This document shows, piece by piece, positions 45,130-56,691 of a stretch of 64,000 nt of DNA. The position numbers were made by a program, and so were the translations under genes. The notes below the pieces were generated by a model, which saw nothing but the letters and a program-made list of their open reading frames with translations, was not told the origin of the DNA and ran no database searches. The stretch comes from Siphonodentalium dalli. Lineage: Eukaryota > Mollusca > Scaphopoda > Gadilida > Siphonodentaliidae. Within the stretch, counting starts at the first letter, position 1. Each line of letters starts with the position of its first letter. The stretch is taken from contig CP136067.1 of NCBI GenBank assembly GCA_032622095.1, positions 45,925,549 through 45,989,548 of the forward strand, written 5' to 3'.

Positions 45130-46844
45130 GGGGGGGGGGGGGGCTGCATGTATTCGAATCCGTGTTCTTCTATGTTCGCGAATGACAGGTTAAAAAACCC
45201 ATATACTAAATATAGAAGTGGAACACTGTCACGTGGCCGCACTTCTTGTTCATGGGTCTGTGTTATTGTTTGGACATTTCTTAATGTTACGTCCTTACGA
45301 ACATTTCAGCTTGTAACATGGGCATGGCTCATATGATTTGGTCGTGCTTTGGTGTGATGATAGTCTAGTTTAGTGGGACAGGATACACACTTACTATGGG
45401 GTTCATCCATTCATTTTCCTTTTGCATTATAACTATAATAGCAACTGTCAGACTTGAATGCTATTTGGCATGATACTAAACCAGAATTGATTGAAGGATA
45501 CTGACAGGTTTTGTCCATGTATGTTTGTCAGAGTTATTTCCCTTGCTGGAAAGAAGCCAGAATTTTCATATTTGCTTCACATCTAGCATTGTTGCTCAAG
45601 AACTAACATCAGTTGGCTTTGAATATCTTTGGAATAGTGATATGTCAATAAGATCGACAGGATATACTGGGTTTGTATCCATTTATTTCCCCAGAGTGAC
45701 GAACCTTCTTGGATTTGGAAAATAAAAAAATTCCCATCCATAAAAATATTTATTATTGGCCACGCTTTGTGTTGCACCAGTGTTTATAGTGGCCCAGCAG
45801 TCGTTTGTTTATAACATGGTTGGGAGTTATTCCGTTATTGAATGGGCGATGATACGAATCATACAAGCGATTAAGCGATAAGTACGGTTGCACGTAGAAC
45901 GATCTGCAATGAGCTCGTGATATGGAGACATAAGCCGCCATAGAGATTCGTCTGCAGGAAATATAACGATTAATGCAGTAATTTAGCAGAATCAATTAGG
46001 CTACCCATCAAGTATTAACGATCAAATAATGCAGCCGCTGTGGCAAAAAAAGATTCAACTGATTGCGCCGCCCACATATAGGGACACTGTTGTACTTATA
46101 CGGGCAGTGGTGACCTTGACTGGTCCCCGGACTATAAACCTCGTCGTTGTGCTGCATCCTTCGTCATTATTATAGACCGAAGCGGACCGTCCGCCATCTT
46201 GGATTTCCGGGCATAATTCATCACGGGACAAAAATAGAACAGCTGCTATAGCTCACGCTCAGATTTGCATGTTATTTTCTTACACATAATTTCGACAGGA
46301 ATTCTGCCGATCAATAGAACGTATTCGTTTGATTTCCTATATTTGGGGGTTGTGGAGGAATATTTTAATATGTAAACTATTCGGGGAAGACACTCGTGCG
46401 GCTGTCAACTGACTCTTCGTGGTTATATTTGGATCGATGGAGCAAATGACGTAAACTCCAATATGGAGGGTGGTCCGTACTGGTCTGTTACCAAACTCCA
46501 TGCAGCGCCCTCTCCGTTATCAATGCGATAGATCACTGCCACAAGGATGGTACTTTGCGGACCGATGCCTCTATTTTTAGTCAACTATTATCTTATTTTG
46601 ACCACCACACTTTTTTCGGTATTGACATGAACAATACGAACTGAGCCAGACATAGACAACTCTAATCCTAAGACATAAGAACTAAGATCATGTCAGAAAT
46701 CCTTACCAAATGTCCTTGTGGCAGTGGTGTCTCAGTGGAAGGGATGCGATATAACTCTGTCTGGAGTTTGGTCTGTTACACGTATTTGTGGGCACGTTAC
46801 AGAACGATAGGGATGTTGTGGCGCAGTCACGATTAAAACATCTA
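45130..46844. other. Unassigned non-coding
   Basis: It starts with a G tract (45130-45144), and 45150-45185 is an inverted piece of the repeat at 29975. Frames at 45525, 45583 and 45753 have no motif. CCGCCATCTTGGATTTC near 46191 is another copy of the dispersed core seen at 7035. Confidence 0.45.
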
Positions 46845-47283
46845 AAACCACAGGTGCGACAACCCCACGAATATCCACCTTAATACCTTAATACATGTGC
46901 AAGGTTTGTATCTATCAGCCAAATATTGAGCATAGATTAACTTGAGAACAAAATTCATCTAAATCCCCTGTGTATGAGATAATGCCACAAATCCAGTTCT
47001 TTAAACCATATTCTCACCTTTAATTTTATATGCGTGAATATCTTTGGTGATCTTCCACGAATCGATGCGGCAGATACATCAAATTAAGGGTGCGAATATG
47101 ATTTAAAGAAATGGTTATGTGGCATTATCTCAAGCACGTGGGATTTTGATGAATTTTGGTCGCAAGTGAGTTCATGCTCAATAAAGGTCTGATAGATACA
47201 AACCCAGTATGAAGGTATTAAGGTGGATACTCGTGGTTGGGTTGTCGCACCAGGAAACCTGTGCCTAAAACTGCCACGGTGAT
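46845..47283. mobile_element. Foldback element, about 440 bp
   Basis: The left arm (46845-47030) and right arm (47093-47283) are inverted copies around a 62-bp spacer. Shared runs are TATCCACCTTAATACCTT, TTTGTATCTATCAG, TATTGAGCAT and GAGATAATGCCACA. Arm identity looks around 80 percent. The right arm holds the 115-codon minus-strand frame, which has no known motif. Confidence 0.85.
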
Positions 47284-47639
47284 GATCATTGCGGGCATTT
47301 TCATACCGACAATATGTCCTGTCTCGGTGGTGTCTAAATACGGACAACAGAAATATAGAACACAACCACCAACGTGAATTATATTGACATTGAGTTTTGC
47401 GACAAAATGTCGACTGCATCCTACTGGCCACGGGCGAGTAAATTATCTTCGTAATAGCATATATCTCGCCTCAAAGAAATAAGAAACTGTTTAACATCAT
47501 TCAGCAATATATACTATTGTAAGGAATGGAATGGTTTATTACTCAGACACACGATATATGCAACATGAGATGAGAATTAGATAAATAACATGACTTAACT
47601 ACACTCAATATACAGAAAACACCATAAATATAAGCATCA

Positions 47640-47780
47640 ACCACCATCACCGCCGCACCATCGTCTACGCCAATGTCACCATTATCATTACCATCGTTGT
47701 TATCGTCGTCGTCCCTATTGGTAATATCATCGTTATCAGTGTCGTCATCGTCTACGTCATTATAATCATCATCTAGTGCA
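47640..47780. repeat. Degenerate ATC/GTC trinucleotide tract
   Basis: Low-complexity triplets ATC, GTC and TCA with interruptions. Confidence 0.75.
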
Positions 47781-48767
47781 AATAATCGTTTCGATAACCG
47801 ATTAAAAAAACTTCTAGCTCACAAGTAAAGACTGCATGCAAGTTTATTTAGTATATATTCTACTCAATTAAGAAATAGACTGACTTTCAAAATATGGACG
47901 AACTCCCTCACGCAAACATTCGTCCTTGTTTATTGATTTCCGCTTGTTTTGTCTACCAGAGCAGCAACATGCCAAACAAATATGAAAATAACTTTTCCAC
48001 AACATCAACGCATTTTCTGGAAATTTACTCTTATACCAGTTGAGATACAACTAAAACCCACACACCTCCATCAACCTATGATACAGCAAATTAACAATAA
48101 CTCACACAGGACTGCGCTCTGGCAGGCATTACAGCATCAAACACATACATATCATACACATCATACATATCAAGGAAAAAAAATCTGGCACGGCAACAGT
48201 AACAAGGAAGAAATTAAGGAGCTTTGGTCTCCGATTCCTTAATTATGCCAATTATGGGCCCTCCATCTGGCCCCTGGACCCTTGTCTTGACAGAAACTAA
48301 TTGGTAGCCACTGTTGTCCGCCTGTGTTGCCCTTCTGGGAGTTTGATTCATAATGACTTTTGAATAATCCGGCCTCGGATGGGATAACCCTTGTCTAGAA
48401 TTTTATAACGTACGATGTCGTTCGACTGTCTCAGTAGATTCACGATAGGTTAGTAAGTGTATATAGTGAGATAAAATTATAGGATAACCATTCTGTCTGC
48501 TGTTATTTTGGGACTTTCATCGGTGGGTTTTACGATGGACGACGACGCGAGTGGCAGATAAAACGGATATATTTCACCGGAAAACCTATCCTAGAAATTG
48601 TACTCCGCTCCGTGAGAATATATAGTTCCATATTTCGAATAGCAATAAAACTAGCAATCCACAAGAATCCACGAAATCCGTCGACTCGAATTATATAGTA
48701 CACCCATTTTGACATCGGATATGTATAAATCATATTAATAGATGGAAATTTCACGAGCAAAGTATTA
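47781..48767. other. Unassigned non-coding
   Basis: A 97-codon frame at 47949-48242 is Thr/His/Gln-rich and overlaps an ACATACATATCATACACATC-like simple tract. Not credible as a gene. Confidence 0.4.
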
Positions 48768-48870
48768 AACCCCTGTCACACTCAGGCCGGCGCTTGCATT
48801 GCGCTGAAAAGGTACCAAAATATGACTAACACGCAGGAGGAGCGCGGAAAACTGTCCAAAATTGTCAAAC
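48768..48870 (+). mobile_element. Orphan TIR end related to 49125-49834
   Basis: CCCCTGTCACACTCAGGCCG followed by GCGCTTGCATTGCGCTGAAA matches the right terminal repeat of the next element (inverted) better than that element's own left end does. It is either a truncated second copy or the true outer end of a larger element spanning 48768-49834. Confidence 0.65.
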
Positions 48871-49124
48871 TGTTAACACAAAGTATGCTCCTATTGCGTT
48901 CCTACTGTGTCAAGTCTCACGCTCTCGCTGTGCTTTCTCTAGTCCTTGGTGCGCTCAATTCGCTGTTATTGTGTTGCTAGTACGTTCTCAAAAAGTTTGC
49001 AAAACGTTCTCTTTGCGGGCGCGGAGAGTATAAATAGCGTCTCCTGCGTTCTCCAGTCTTAGTCAGTGTTTAAGTTGTGGGGAATATACCCAACAATCCG
49101 CAATAGATTAGCTGTCCGATTAAA

Positions 49125-49834
49125 CCACTGTTACACTCCGCTGCGATCAGGCCGACGCATTGCGCTGAAAAATTATCAAAGCGCCAAGCAAAGCGCACTA
49201 AGGTATCCAAGAACCGATTGGTGACGCAGTGGACACTGGCTAGGACGGGAGAGGGTCCCCGTGATCGCCCCTGAGCGCCATGCACAAAACAAGCGCAGGG
49301 GTTCGGCGTTCTGACCAGGCGCAGTACCGTCACCACGACAGCGCAAAGCGAAGGACATGAGCGCCCCGTTGACGTAGCAAGGACGGATACAAGCTACTCG
49401 TGGTCGCAGCAAGAATTCCTCTGCAACTGCAGTAAGCTTACTACGGCTTGGTTAGAACGCCGAGACTCTGCGCTTGTTTTGTGCATGCACAAAACAAGCG
49501 CGGCACTCTGACAGCGCAAAGCGAGCAACATGAGCGCCCCGTTTACGTAGCAAGGACGGATACAAGCTATTCGTGGTCACAGCAAGAATTCCTCTGCAAC
49601 TGCAGTAAGCTTACTACGGCTTGGTCAGAACGCAGAGCCTCTGCGCTTGTTTTGTGCATGCACAAAACAAGCGCGGCGATCTGGCGCCTATATGGGCGAC
49701 TATGGGGACCCTCGCCCGTCGTAGCCAGTGTCCACTGCGTCACCAATCGGTTCTTGGGGACCCTGTTGCGTTTATGTGGGCGCTTTGATACTTTTCCAGC
49801 GCAATTCAAGCGCCGGCTTGAGTGTGACAGGGGC
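49125..49834. mobile_element. TIR element with internal 173-bp tandem
   Basis: The terminal inverted repeats are about 150 bp: the left arm from ACTGTTACACTCCGCTGCGA, the right arm mirrored from GCCCCTGTCACACTCAAGCC. Both include AAGAACCGATTGGTGACGCA and GTGGACACTGGCTA. The interior has a 173-bp unit twice (49337-49509 and 49510-49682), each ending at a perfect 32-bp palindrome, GCGCTTGTTTTGTGCA and its inverse (49470-49501, 49643-49674). Frames of up to 162 codons follow from GC-rich composition and repetition and match nothing known to me. Confidence 0.8.
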
Positions 49835-51001
49835 TTTACACAACTCACAGGCCATTGGCATTGCATTGCATCAATGCCAATGACCAATGAGACATCGAAC
49901 TCCATAGCATACCGAACAACGGTTTCCTGCCTGTAATGCCATGTCCGCTGTCATAACGTCATCATGCCGACGTCTTGCGATTGGTTTCGAAGGACTTGTT
50001 TCAATTAAAACGGGTTGTCTGAATAATTCACGGAATCAAGCCAATAGATGGGCGATTCAACCATACTTCGAATTCTCCACTGTTTACATTGTGCATGTCC
50101 CTATGAACGAATGTACTACCTCGTAACGATTCAGATATTTTGTTTATCAGTGAGCATGCTCCTACATGTGGTTTGTACGCTTACTTCACGCAACGAGTAA
50201 TCATATAAGTTTACGAAGATATACAATTTTTCCGACAGCTGCAGCATCACACACTATAATATATACTGCCATTGTCATCACAGGAAGGTCAGTAATTTAC
50301 CTACCTGCGGCGAGCAGTGGGTTAACTACTTACCAACCTGCGTTGAGCGGTAGTGCTGAGCCATGACGATTAGTCATAGCGCGTGAGATTATTCCAAGCC
50401 ACAGCTAATTCGCTTCGGCATAGTTAACTCTTTCACAATACTATGTTTTACTATGAAACTGAACATAGTCATTGAGCCCCCCCCCCCCCCCCCGATATGA
50501 ACTTATGCATGCGGCGGCGTGAGCAATCGAAGTAAAATTGACTAAATGGGTTATATATACGCATGGACGTGGTGACATGGGGTTTTGTTAAAACTTTAGT
50601 AAAATGTCCAACAGTTGGCAGTTACCTATAACACACCATCAATTGAGACTTCACATTCAATGGTTTCATAGTTTGATTTTCCGAGTAGTATTTTATAGTG
50701 TGAAAGTAGTGAAATTGGGTGTGACTAAATTTGCATTAGTTGCCATACATTTGCAATAGTTGGTGATACTTACATTAGGGCCGTGCACGGTTAGCGATTA
50801 GAAATGTTCCACAGTTTGATACCGTGCGCAAATGGAATTTCCCCATGTTGGGAATCATTCTGATTCAGTTAGAAATTTCAAGTAGGACACCCCAAAATTG
50901 AGACATTCTAGATATAAATACGTCCCTGTCCCTGATATAACTACGTTGTAAATATAAACTGGCTGAGTCTGAGTCGGTCCTGTCTGTCTGATTTATTTAA
51001 T
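49835..51001. other. Unassigned part of the duplicated unit
   Basis: Contains a small palindrome (CCATTGGCATTGCATTGCATCAATGCCAATG region, 49851-49885) and a 17-base C tract at 50477-50493. In copy 2 the tract is 25 bases (56159-56183). No gene. Confidence 0.6.
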
Positions 51002-52124
51002 AGGGTCCTGCGAATATTCGATATTCGATTCGAAAATCAAATTCGATTCGAAATCGATTCGAAATTTCCAACTCGAAATTTCGAATATACACTGATAAAA
51101 AAGTAAGCTGTTTACGGACAAGTGCACACGTCGATCTTCGCTGTTTCTGTGCCATATAATTCTCGAAAATTATGAATGTATGCACCTTATAATTCTTATT
51201 GTGCATCGCGAATGTTCGCATGCTATTAAATATAAGTATAGCCAGTAATTAGCCACTATAGGACGACTAAATACATCTTAATTCTAGCTTTGAACATGGT
51301 AGCCAAAAGCCCGGAGATCGCCGATAGACAGACGACGCGCGTAAATTATAATAGCGATGAGACTGACCAACCGCTAGCGTTATCCGCCGACTATACGTCT
51401 CAGATTCCGCGTTCTGTAATATCGCTGAGAATGTAAACAACACGTGCTCCTGGCGTCGAAGAGTGCGTGTGGTGGTGTTTTCTTTTGAAGTTGACTTTCA
51501 TTTTCGGAGCGTTCCTTGAAACTTGACAATTTGTCGTCCGTTATTCATGTTTATTTTAAACATGATAAAAGCTGCATGTAGTGCAGGAACTTACACATGT
51601 GATGACTGTAACGTGGTATATAAATCGCAATCGTCTGGGACAACAAGACATCTAAGCATCCAGCACTACATAAACAGGCTACCCTGCGACTGTTGTTGCA
51701 TCTTCAAGTTTATAAAAACTGGTGTTTCCGAGCGCCGATTTGCAATTGTGCATGTACATGCAAACTCTACAAATTGCGCGTGATTTTAATTCCGATAATC
51801 CGTTTAGTGGTTATATATCTAATCGTCGTTACGACCGCATGGACGTTTTAATCTGGTTTTTTTTCTCTCGACAATTCTCAATTGAAGTTAATAGTATCGG
51901 GAACGACGGTTGATCACCACACAAGTTATGATGGAATTTCATGGAAGTTCATAGAACGTTTATCAAATCGTCTAATCATTGACATTAAATGTCTAATTGA
52001 GAATGCAACACACAGGTATGATTCGATTCGATATTCGATTCGATATTCGATTCGATATTCGATTCGATTACGTAGACTCGATTCAATATTCGATTCGATC
52101 AAAATCTTCAATTCGCAGGACCCT
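51002..52124 (+). mobile_element. hAT-like element with BED-finger remnant, copy 1
   Basis: The ends AGGGTCCTGCGAATATTCG and, inverted, AGGGTCCTGCGAATTGAAG form a short TIR. Both subterminal regions are packed with ATTCGATTCG-type repeats (51010-51080 and 52018-52100), which in hAT elements can be transposase binding sites. The middle encodes a BED-like finger. No 8-bp target duplication was found. The length (1.12 kb) is far below an autonomous hAT, so it is an internally deleted derivative. Confidence 0.7.
51523..51783 (+). pseudogene. BED-type zinc-finger remnant, copy 1
   Basis: Residues 26-47 of the frame read CDDCNVVYKSQSSGTTRHLS followed by IQH: C-x2-C-x13-H-x4-H, the spacing of BED fingers, which bind DNA in hAT transposases and ZBED proteins. 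No downstream RNase H/hAT dimerisation region remains. The frame then stops at NSTNCA. The start codon is uncertain, and an upstream exon may be missing. Confidence 0.5.
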
Positions 52125-53227
52125 TCGTCGCAATTCTGATGGGCCACTGCCTTTAATGGACATATAAGAATGACGGCGTGTGTTGTCAATTTGGATATAA
52201 TATTTGGAAAAATAACTATTTGAGCAAGAATATTCTCCATTTCAATTTGTTCAGCCTACTGGAGTGTTTCACATCATTTTAAACACGCATGTACACAGCT
52301 CACTCGTGATCAACAATGGAACAACGGAATCTATCGGTGTGACTAATTACTGTCCGGGCGTGTCAATAAATACCAAAGATAGTTCCAAATAGTCCAAGCC
52401 TGATAAGTTAGAATTTTGAGAGAAAATTCCAATATTTTAGTAATGTAATCGTAATACTTAACAAAGATGCATAATAAATGTTAGTATTCAATGTACTTAC
52501 GACATAATATCCAATTTTATATATCAACCACAACTTTTTTACAAGCGGTATATGGCACACTGGGACCATATTTACCATTTTCCATATTTTGGCCGCCATT
52601 TTGACAGCCATTTTTAGCCTAAGTGACAATTTTGATTTCATTGGGTTAATATTGTCACAAGTAATGGTATGCATCAATTACATTGGGCAGTTCTGCTCAC
52701 TTCTTGTTGAAATGTGACTAGGATAAAATTTATGATTTTTGGTGACATTTTATATTGAATTCTGTAAAGAAAATGGAACCCCATGAATGATGTATTTCAT
52801 TTCTACAATGATCAGTTAACAAGAACATCACAAAATAAAGTTAAATTATCAACCAGTTCCAAACAGCTGAAACTGATATAGAATATATTAGTGAAAAAAT
52901 GTCAAATATTCCACTTACGGCTGCCATTTTGAGGGCCATCTTGGACGGGGGGGGGTCCAAATGTGGCCTAAAAATGTATCAATATATCTCGCAGAGTTCA
53001 TACTTACTGTATATGCCTTATTTTTAATTGTATATTCCATGGTAAGAGTAATTGCGACATTTTTTAGTAAATTATATAATTATGAAAGGCTCTTTAAATT
53101 CGGGAAATCCCTTAAAAGAGGGGTTAAAGTGAAATTTCAGCATGGTTACATACCTAATATCAATTAGTATGTGAATATGTACGTATGTGCAAAATTTCAT
53201 ACTTTAGTCATAAAGTGAACAATTACC
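52125..53227. other. Unassigned part of the duplicated unit
   Basis: Contains GGCCGCCATTTTGACAGCCA (52580) and GCTGCCATTTTGAGGGCCAT (52921), inverted relatives of the dispersed core at 7035, and a G tract at 52947-52955 (9 bases; 11 in copy 2). No gene. Confidence 0.55.
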
Positions 53228-53698
53228 ATCTGTATATGTCTGTCTGTATCTGTAGTTGTTACGTCCTAGTGACCAAGGCTGGCTTTTACAGGACGGGATC
53301 GAGTAGATCCATAATTTTTCCAGGAAGTTTTTTTGCCGAACCCGTGACTTCTTCGCCACGGTAGGGATCTTTAACGTGCGCACATTGTTGCACACGGGAC
53401 AGCCATTAGCGTCGGCTCCCGATCCGACGGTGTGCCAAGTGTAGTGTCATCCCTGGTCATGCCATTACGAGAGGAGCAGAGGTACGGAGTTAGTCCAGTA
53501 CGCATTTTTTCAAATTTTTGTCTGAGACTCTTTGGCTTCTGGAATCGTTCTCAGATCACTGATCGTGGCATCGATGATTGATTTGTGATGCCCATGGTAC
53601 TGGGAATGCAGATGGCGACACAAAGTCCGACCGATATTTTGTCGGATTTGAACCCTCAGAGGTCGGCCCACAAACCAACTGAGCTATCCGCTCCTCGG
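53228..53698 (-). mobile_element. tRNA-derived SINE, copy 1
   Basis: The minus strand starts with a tRNA-like head: GGAGCGGATAGCTCAGTTGG (A box) at the right end, then GGTTCAAATCC (B box) about 50 bp further, as needed for Pol III. A body with a conserved-looking block GCACGTTAAAGATCCC and GAAGTCACGGGTTCGGC follows. The tail at 53228-53260 is made of ACAGATACAGACAGACA-type repeats. The body block is of the kind shared by marine invertebrate SINE superfamilies (recalled, not searched). About 470 bp. Confidence 0.85.
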
Positions 53699-54110
53699 CC
53701 ATAAGGCATCATATTATGTTGTCCATGGGCCCATGCGGCTGCCCGGGCTTGCCCGGTCTCTCCTGTGTTCTTCTGATGCATATCGTCATTTAAGGGGTTA
53801 ATGAAGCCGGTCGTGAACGAGATGGCGAGTCAATCTTCACAGTATACATGTAGTAAGTGCCTCGATACCATTAGCCATAAATATATGTGTGCCCGGACTC
53901 TCCCGGGTTCTTTTAGTCAATATCGGCATTTAAAGGGTTAATAAACCCACAGGTGGATGACACAGCAAGTAAATTTTCACAATCTATGCTTATTTTGTAT
54001 CCTACTACCATAATCCATCATATTACACTGTCCGTGGGCCCATGGGGCTGCCCCGGACCGCCCGGGCTTGCCCGGGCGTGTCCGGGCTTGCCCGGGCACT
54101 AATTAGTCAC
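53699..54110. repeat. GC-rich degenerate repeat with CCCGGG motifs
   Basis: About two and a half units of about 150 bp. Each carries CCATGGGG/CATGCGG-CTGCCCCGG-type sequence, CCCGGGCTTGCCCGGGC words and a TTTAAAGGGTTAATAAACCC-type block. The right end has four close CCCGGGC motifs. Sharply GC-richer than its surroundings. Confidence 0.7.
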
Positions 54111-54439
54111 ACCCGAATCTATATATTAGCAGCGAAGCCAATATGCATACAGGGGACACATGCGTGACTTTGGGGAACGTTTGCTTCAATGACTCGCGAT
54201 AAACTTTCTTTCTGCGCATAGTATGTAAATCAGTAAAATAGAAGTGTGTAAGTTGGTTACACACTTCAGTATATAGTTTTCCAACCAAGGTCAACAACCT
54301 ACACATATAGCTGTATATATCTTGCTTCTTATCCCACTCGCTCAGCTCGGGGGTAAAACAGATCGATCCAGGTTGTTCCTCTTGGTGAAAAACCAATACC
54401 GAAGTGTGTAACCAATACTTGGACACCTATCGCATAATT
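54111..54439 (-). other. Unassigned 107-codon frame in the duplicated unit
   Basis: The minus-strand frame at 54103-54426 starts MSKYWLHTSVLVFHQEEQPG. It is Cys/Leu-rich with no known domain. The start of the frame is repeated at 61481-61708 with changes and a different continuation, which suggests repeat rather than gene. Confidence 0.15.
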
Positions 54440-54730
54440 AACTACTACTTAAAAGAATTGTCACCAGAATGTGTGTTCTTTCTATCAGTTGTTGTTTTGC
54501 CATATCCGTAGTTACGATTACGGTTTCGCGAGAAGCCAAGCATGCATATGGATATGCAAGCTTTGCATGCAATCATCGAGCCTATACCACTGAATATGAC
54601 CTGATAACAACAAAACTGTGTACAAAATAATAACGGCAAACATAACTATATCACCTTACTGTGAGTGGCAAGAAGTTCGAACGGCACCATTTTCTCACAA
54701 ACAGACTCGTAATTGTCAATTCTGCGAAAA
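54440..54730 (+). repeat. Family Z, copy 2
   Basis: Homologue of 17590-17835 (inverted), 60132-60422 and 61741-62010. It contains AAGCATGCATATGGATATGC, followed by AAGCTTTGCATGC, a small stem. Confidence 0.8.
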
Positions 54731-54996
54731 TGTTTATGACTGTCAGAAATTATACTACTATAATTAAGCTATTCGTAATTCTTGTAGGCAAAAGTTCATT
54801 GTGCGAGGTTTATCCAATGTTAATCCATACACCTATAACACGACAGTTCTATGATAATGTTCATGTTTGTATATATTTCATTTCAGGTTAGTTCTTCGAG
54901 GTGACGATGCTGTAAATATGGCTCGGAGCGCCCTCAAACGGATGCGGGAGCAAAATTCAGCATATATACAAAGATAGCATATAAACCTGTAGCAGG

Positions 54997-55516
54997 CCAG
55001 GCGCAGTACCGTCACCACGACAGCGCAAAGCGAAGGACATGAGCGCCCCGTTGACGTAGCAAGGACGGATACAAGCTACTCGTGGTCGCAGCAAGAATTC
55101 CTCTGCAACTGCAGTAAGCTTACTACGGCTTGGTTAGAACGCCGAGACTCTGCGCTTGTTTTGTGCATGCACAAAACAAGCGCGGCACTCTGACAGCGCA
55201 AAGCGAGCAACATGAGCGCCCCGTTTACGTAGCAAGGACGGATACAAGCTATTCGTGGTCACAGCAAGAATTCCTCTGCAACTGCAGTAAGCTTACTACG
55301 GCTTGGTCAGAACGCAGAGCCTCTGCGCTTGTTTTGTGCATGCACAAAACAAGCGCGGCGATCTGGCGCCTATATGGGCGACTATGGGGACCCTCGCCCG
55401 TCGTAGCCAGTGTCCACTGCGTCACCAATCGGTTCTTGGGGACCCTGTTGCGTTTATGTGGGCGCTTTGATACTTTTCCAGCGCAATTCAAGCGCCGGCT
55501 TGAGTGTGACAGGGGC
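54997..55516. mobile_element. TIR element, 5'-truncated by the duplication
   Basis: Same sequence as 49315-49834: both 173-bp units and both 32-bp palindromes are present, with the right terminal repeat only. Confidence 0.85.
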
Positions 55517-56691
55517 TTTACACAACTCACAGGCCATTGGCATTGCATTGCATCAATGCCAATGACCAATGAGACATCGAACTCCATAGCATACCGAACA
55601 ACGGTTTCCTGCCTGTAATGCCATGTCCGCTGTCATAACGTCATCATGCCGACGTCTTGCGATTGGTTTCGAAGGACTTGTTTCAATTAAAACGGGTTGT
55701 CTGAATAATTCACGGAATCAAGCCAATAGATGGGCGATTCAACCATACTTCGAATTCTCCACTGTTTACATTGTGCATGTCCCTATGAACGAATGTACTA
55801 CCTCGTAACGATTCAGATATTTTGTTTATCAGTGAGCATGCTCCTACATGTGGTTTGTACGCTTACTTCACGCAACGAGTAATCATATAAGTTTACGAAG
55901 ATATACAATTTTTCCGACAGCTGCAGCATCACACACTATAATATATACTGCCATTGTCATCACAGGAAGGTCAGTAATTTACCTACCTGCGGCGAGCAGT
56001 GGGTTAACTACTTACCAACCTGCGTTGAGCGGTAGTGCTGAGCCATGACGATTAGTCATAGCGCGTGAGATTATTCCAAGCCACAGCTAATTCGCTTCGG
56101 CATAGTTAACTCTTTCACAATACTATGTTTTACTATGAAACTGAACATAGTCATTGAGCCCCCCCCCCCCCCCCCCCCCCCCCGATATGAACTTATGCAT
56201 GCGGCGGCGTGAGCAATCGAAGTAAAATTGACTAAATGGGTTATATATACGCATGGACGTGGTGACATGGGGTTTTGTTAAAACTTTAGTAAAATGTCCA
56301 ACAGTTGGCAGTTACCTATAACACACCATCAATTGAGACTTCACATTCAATGGTTTCATAGTTTGATTTTCCGAGTAGTATTTTATAGTGTGAAAGTAGT
56401 GAAATTGGGTGTGACTAAATTTGCATTAGTTGCCATACATTTGCAATAGTTGGTGATACTTACATTAGGGCCGTGCACGGTTAGCGATTAGAAATGTTCC
56501 ACAGTTTGATACCGTGCGCAAATGGAATTTCCCCATGTTGGGAATCATTCTGATTCAGTTAGAAATTTCAAGTAGGACACCCCAAAATTGAGACATTCTA
56601 GATATAAATACGTCCCTGTCCCTGATATAACTACGTTGTAAATATAAACTGGCTGAGTCTGAGTCGGTCCTGTCTGTCTGATTTATTTAAT

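Larger units (their letters stand above)
49315..54995 (+). repeat. 5.68-kb tandem duplication, copy 1
   Basis: Every feature recurs in copy 2 with a constant offset that changes only twice: 5682 before the C tract at 50477, 5690 after it, and 5692 after the G tract at 52947. All frames I compared translate identically. The left boundary lies inside the TIR element at 49125-49834 and the right boundary follows AAACCTGTAGCAG. Confidence 0.97.

Noticed and set aside
49448-49936. 162-codon frame, identical in both copies of the large duplication
   Set aside because: It lies across the internal 173-bp tandem and the terminal repeat of a TIR element. The opposite strand is equally open, and no motif is recognisable. 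Identity between copies only reflects the recent duplication.
53640-53698. Functional tRNA gene on the minus strand
   Set aside because: A and B boxes are present, but the acceptor and anticodon stems do not close as a tRNA and the sequence continues into a SINE body and tail.
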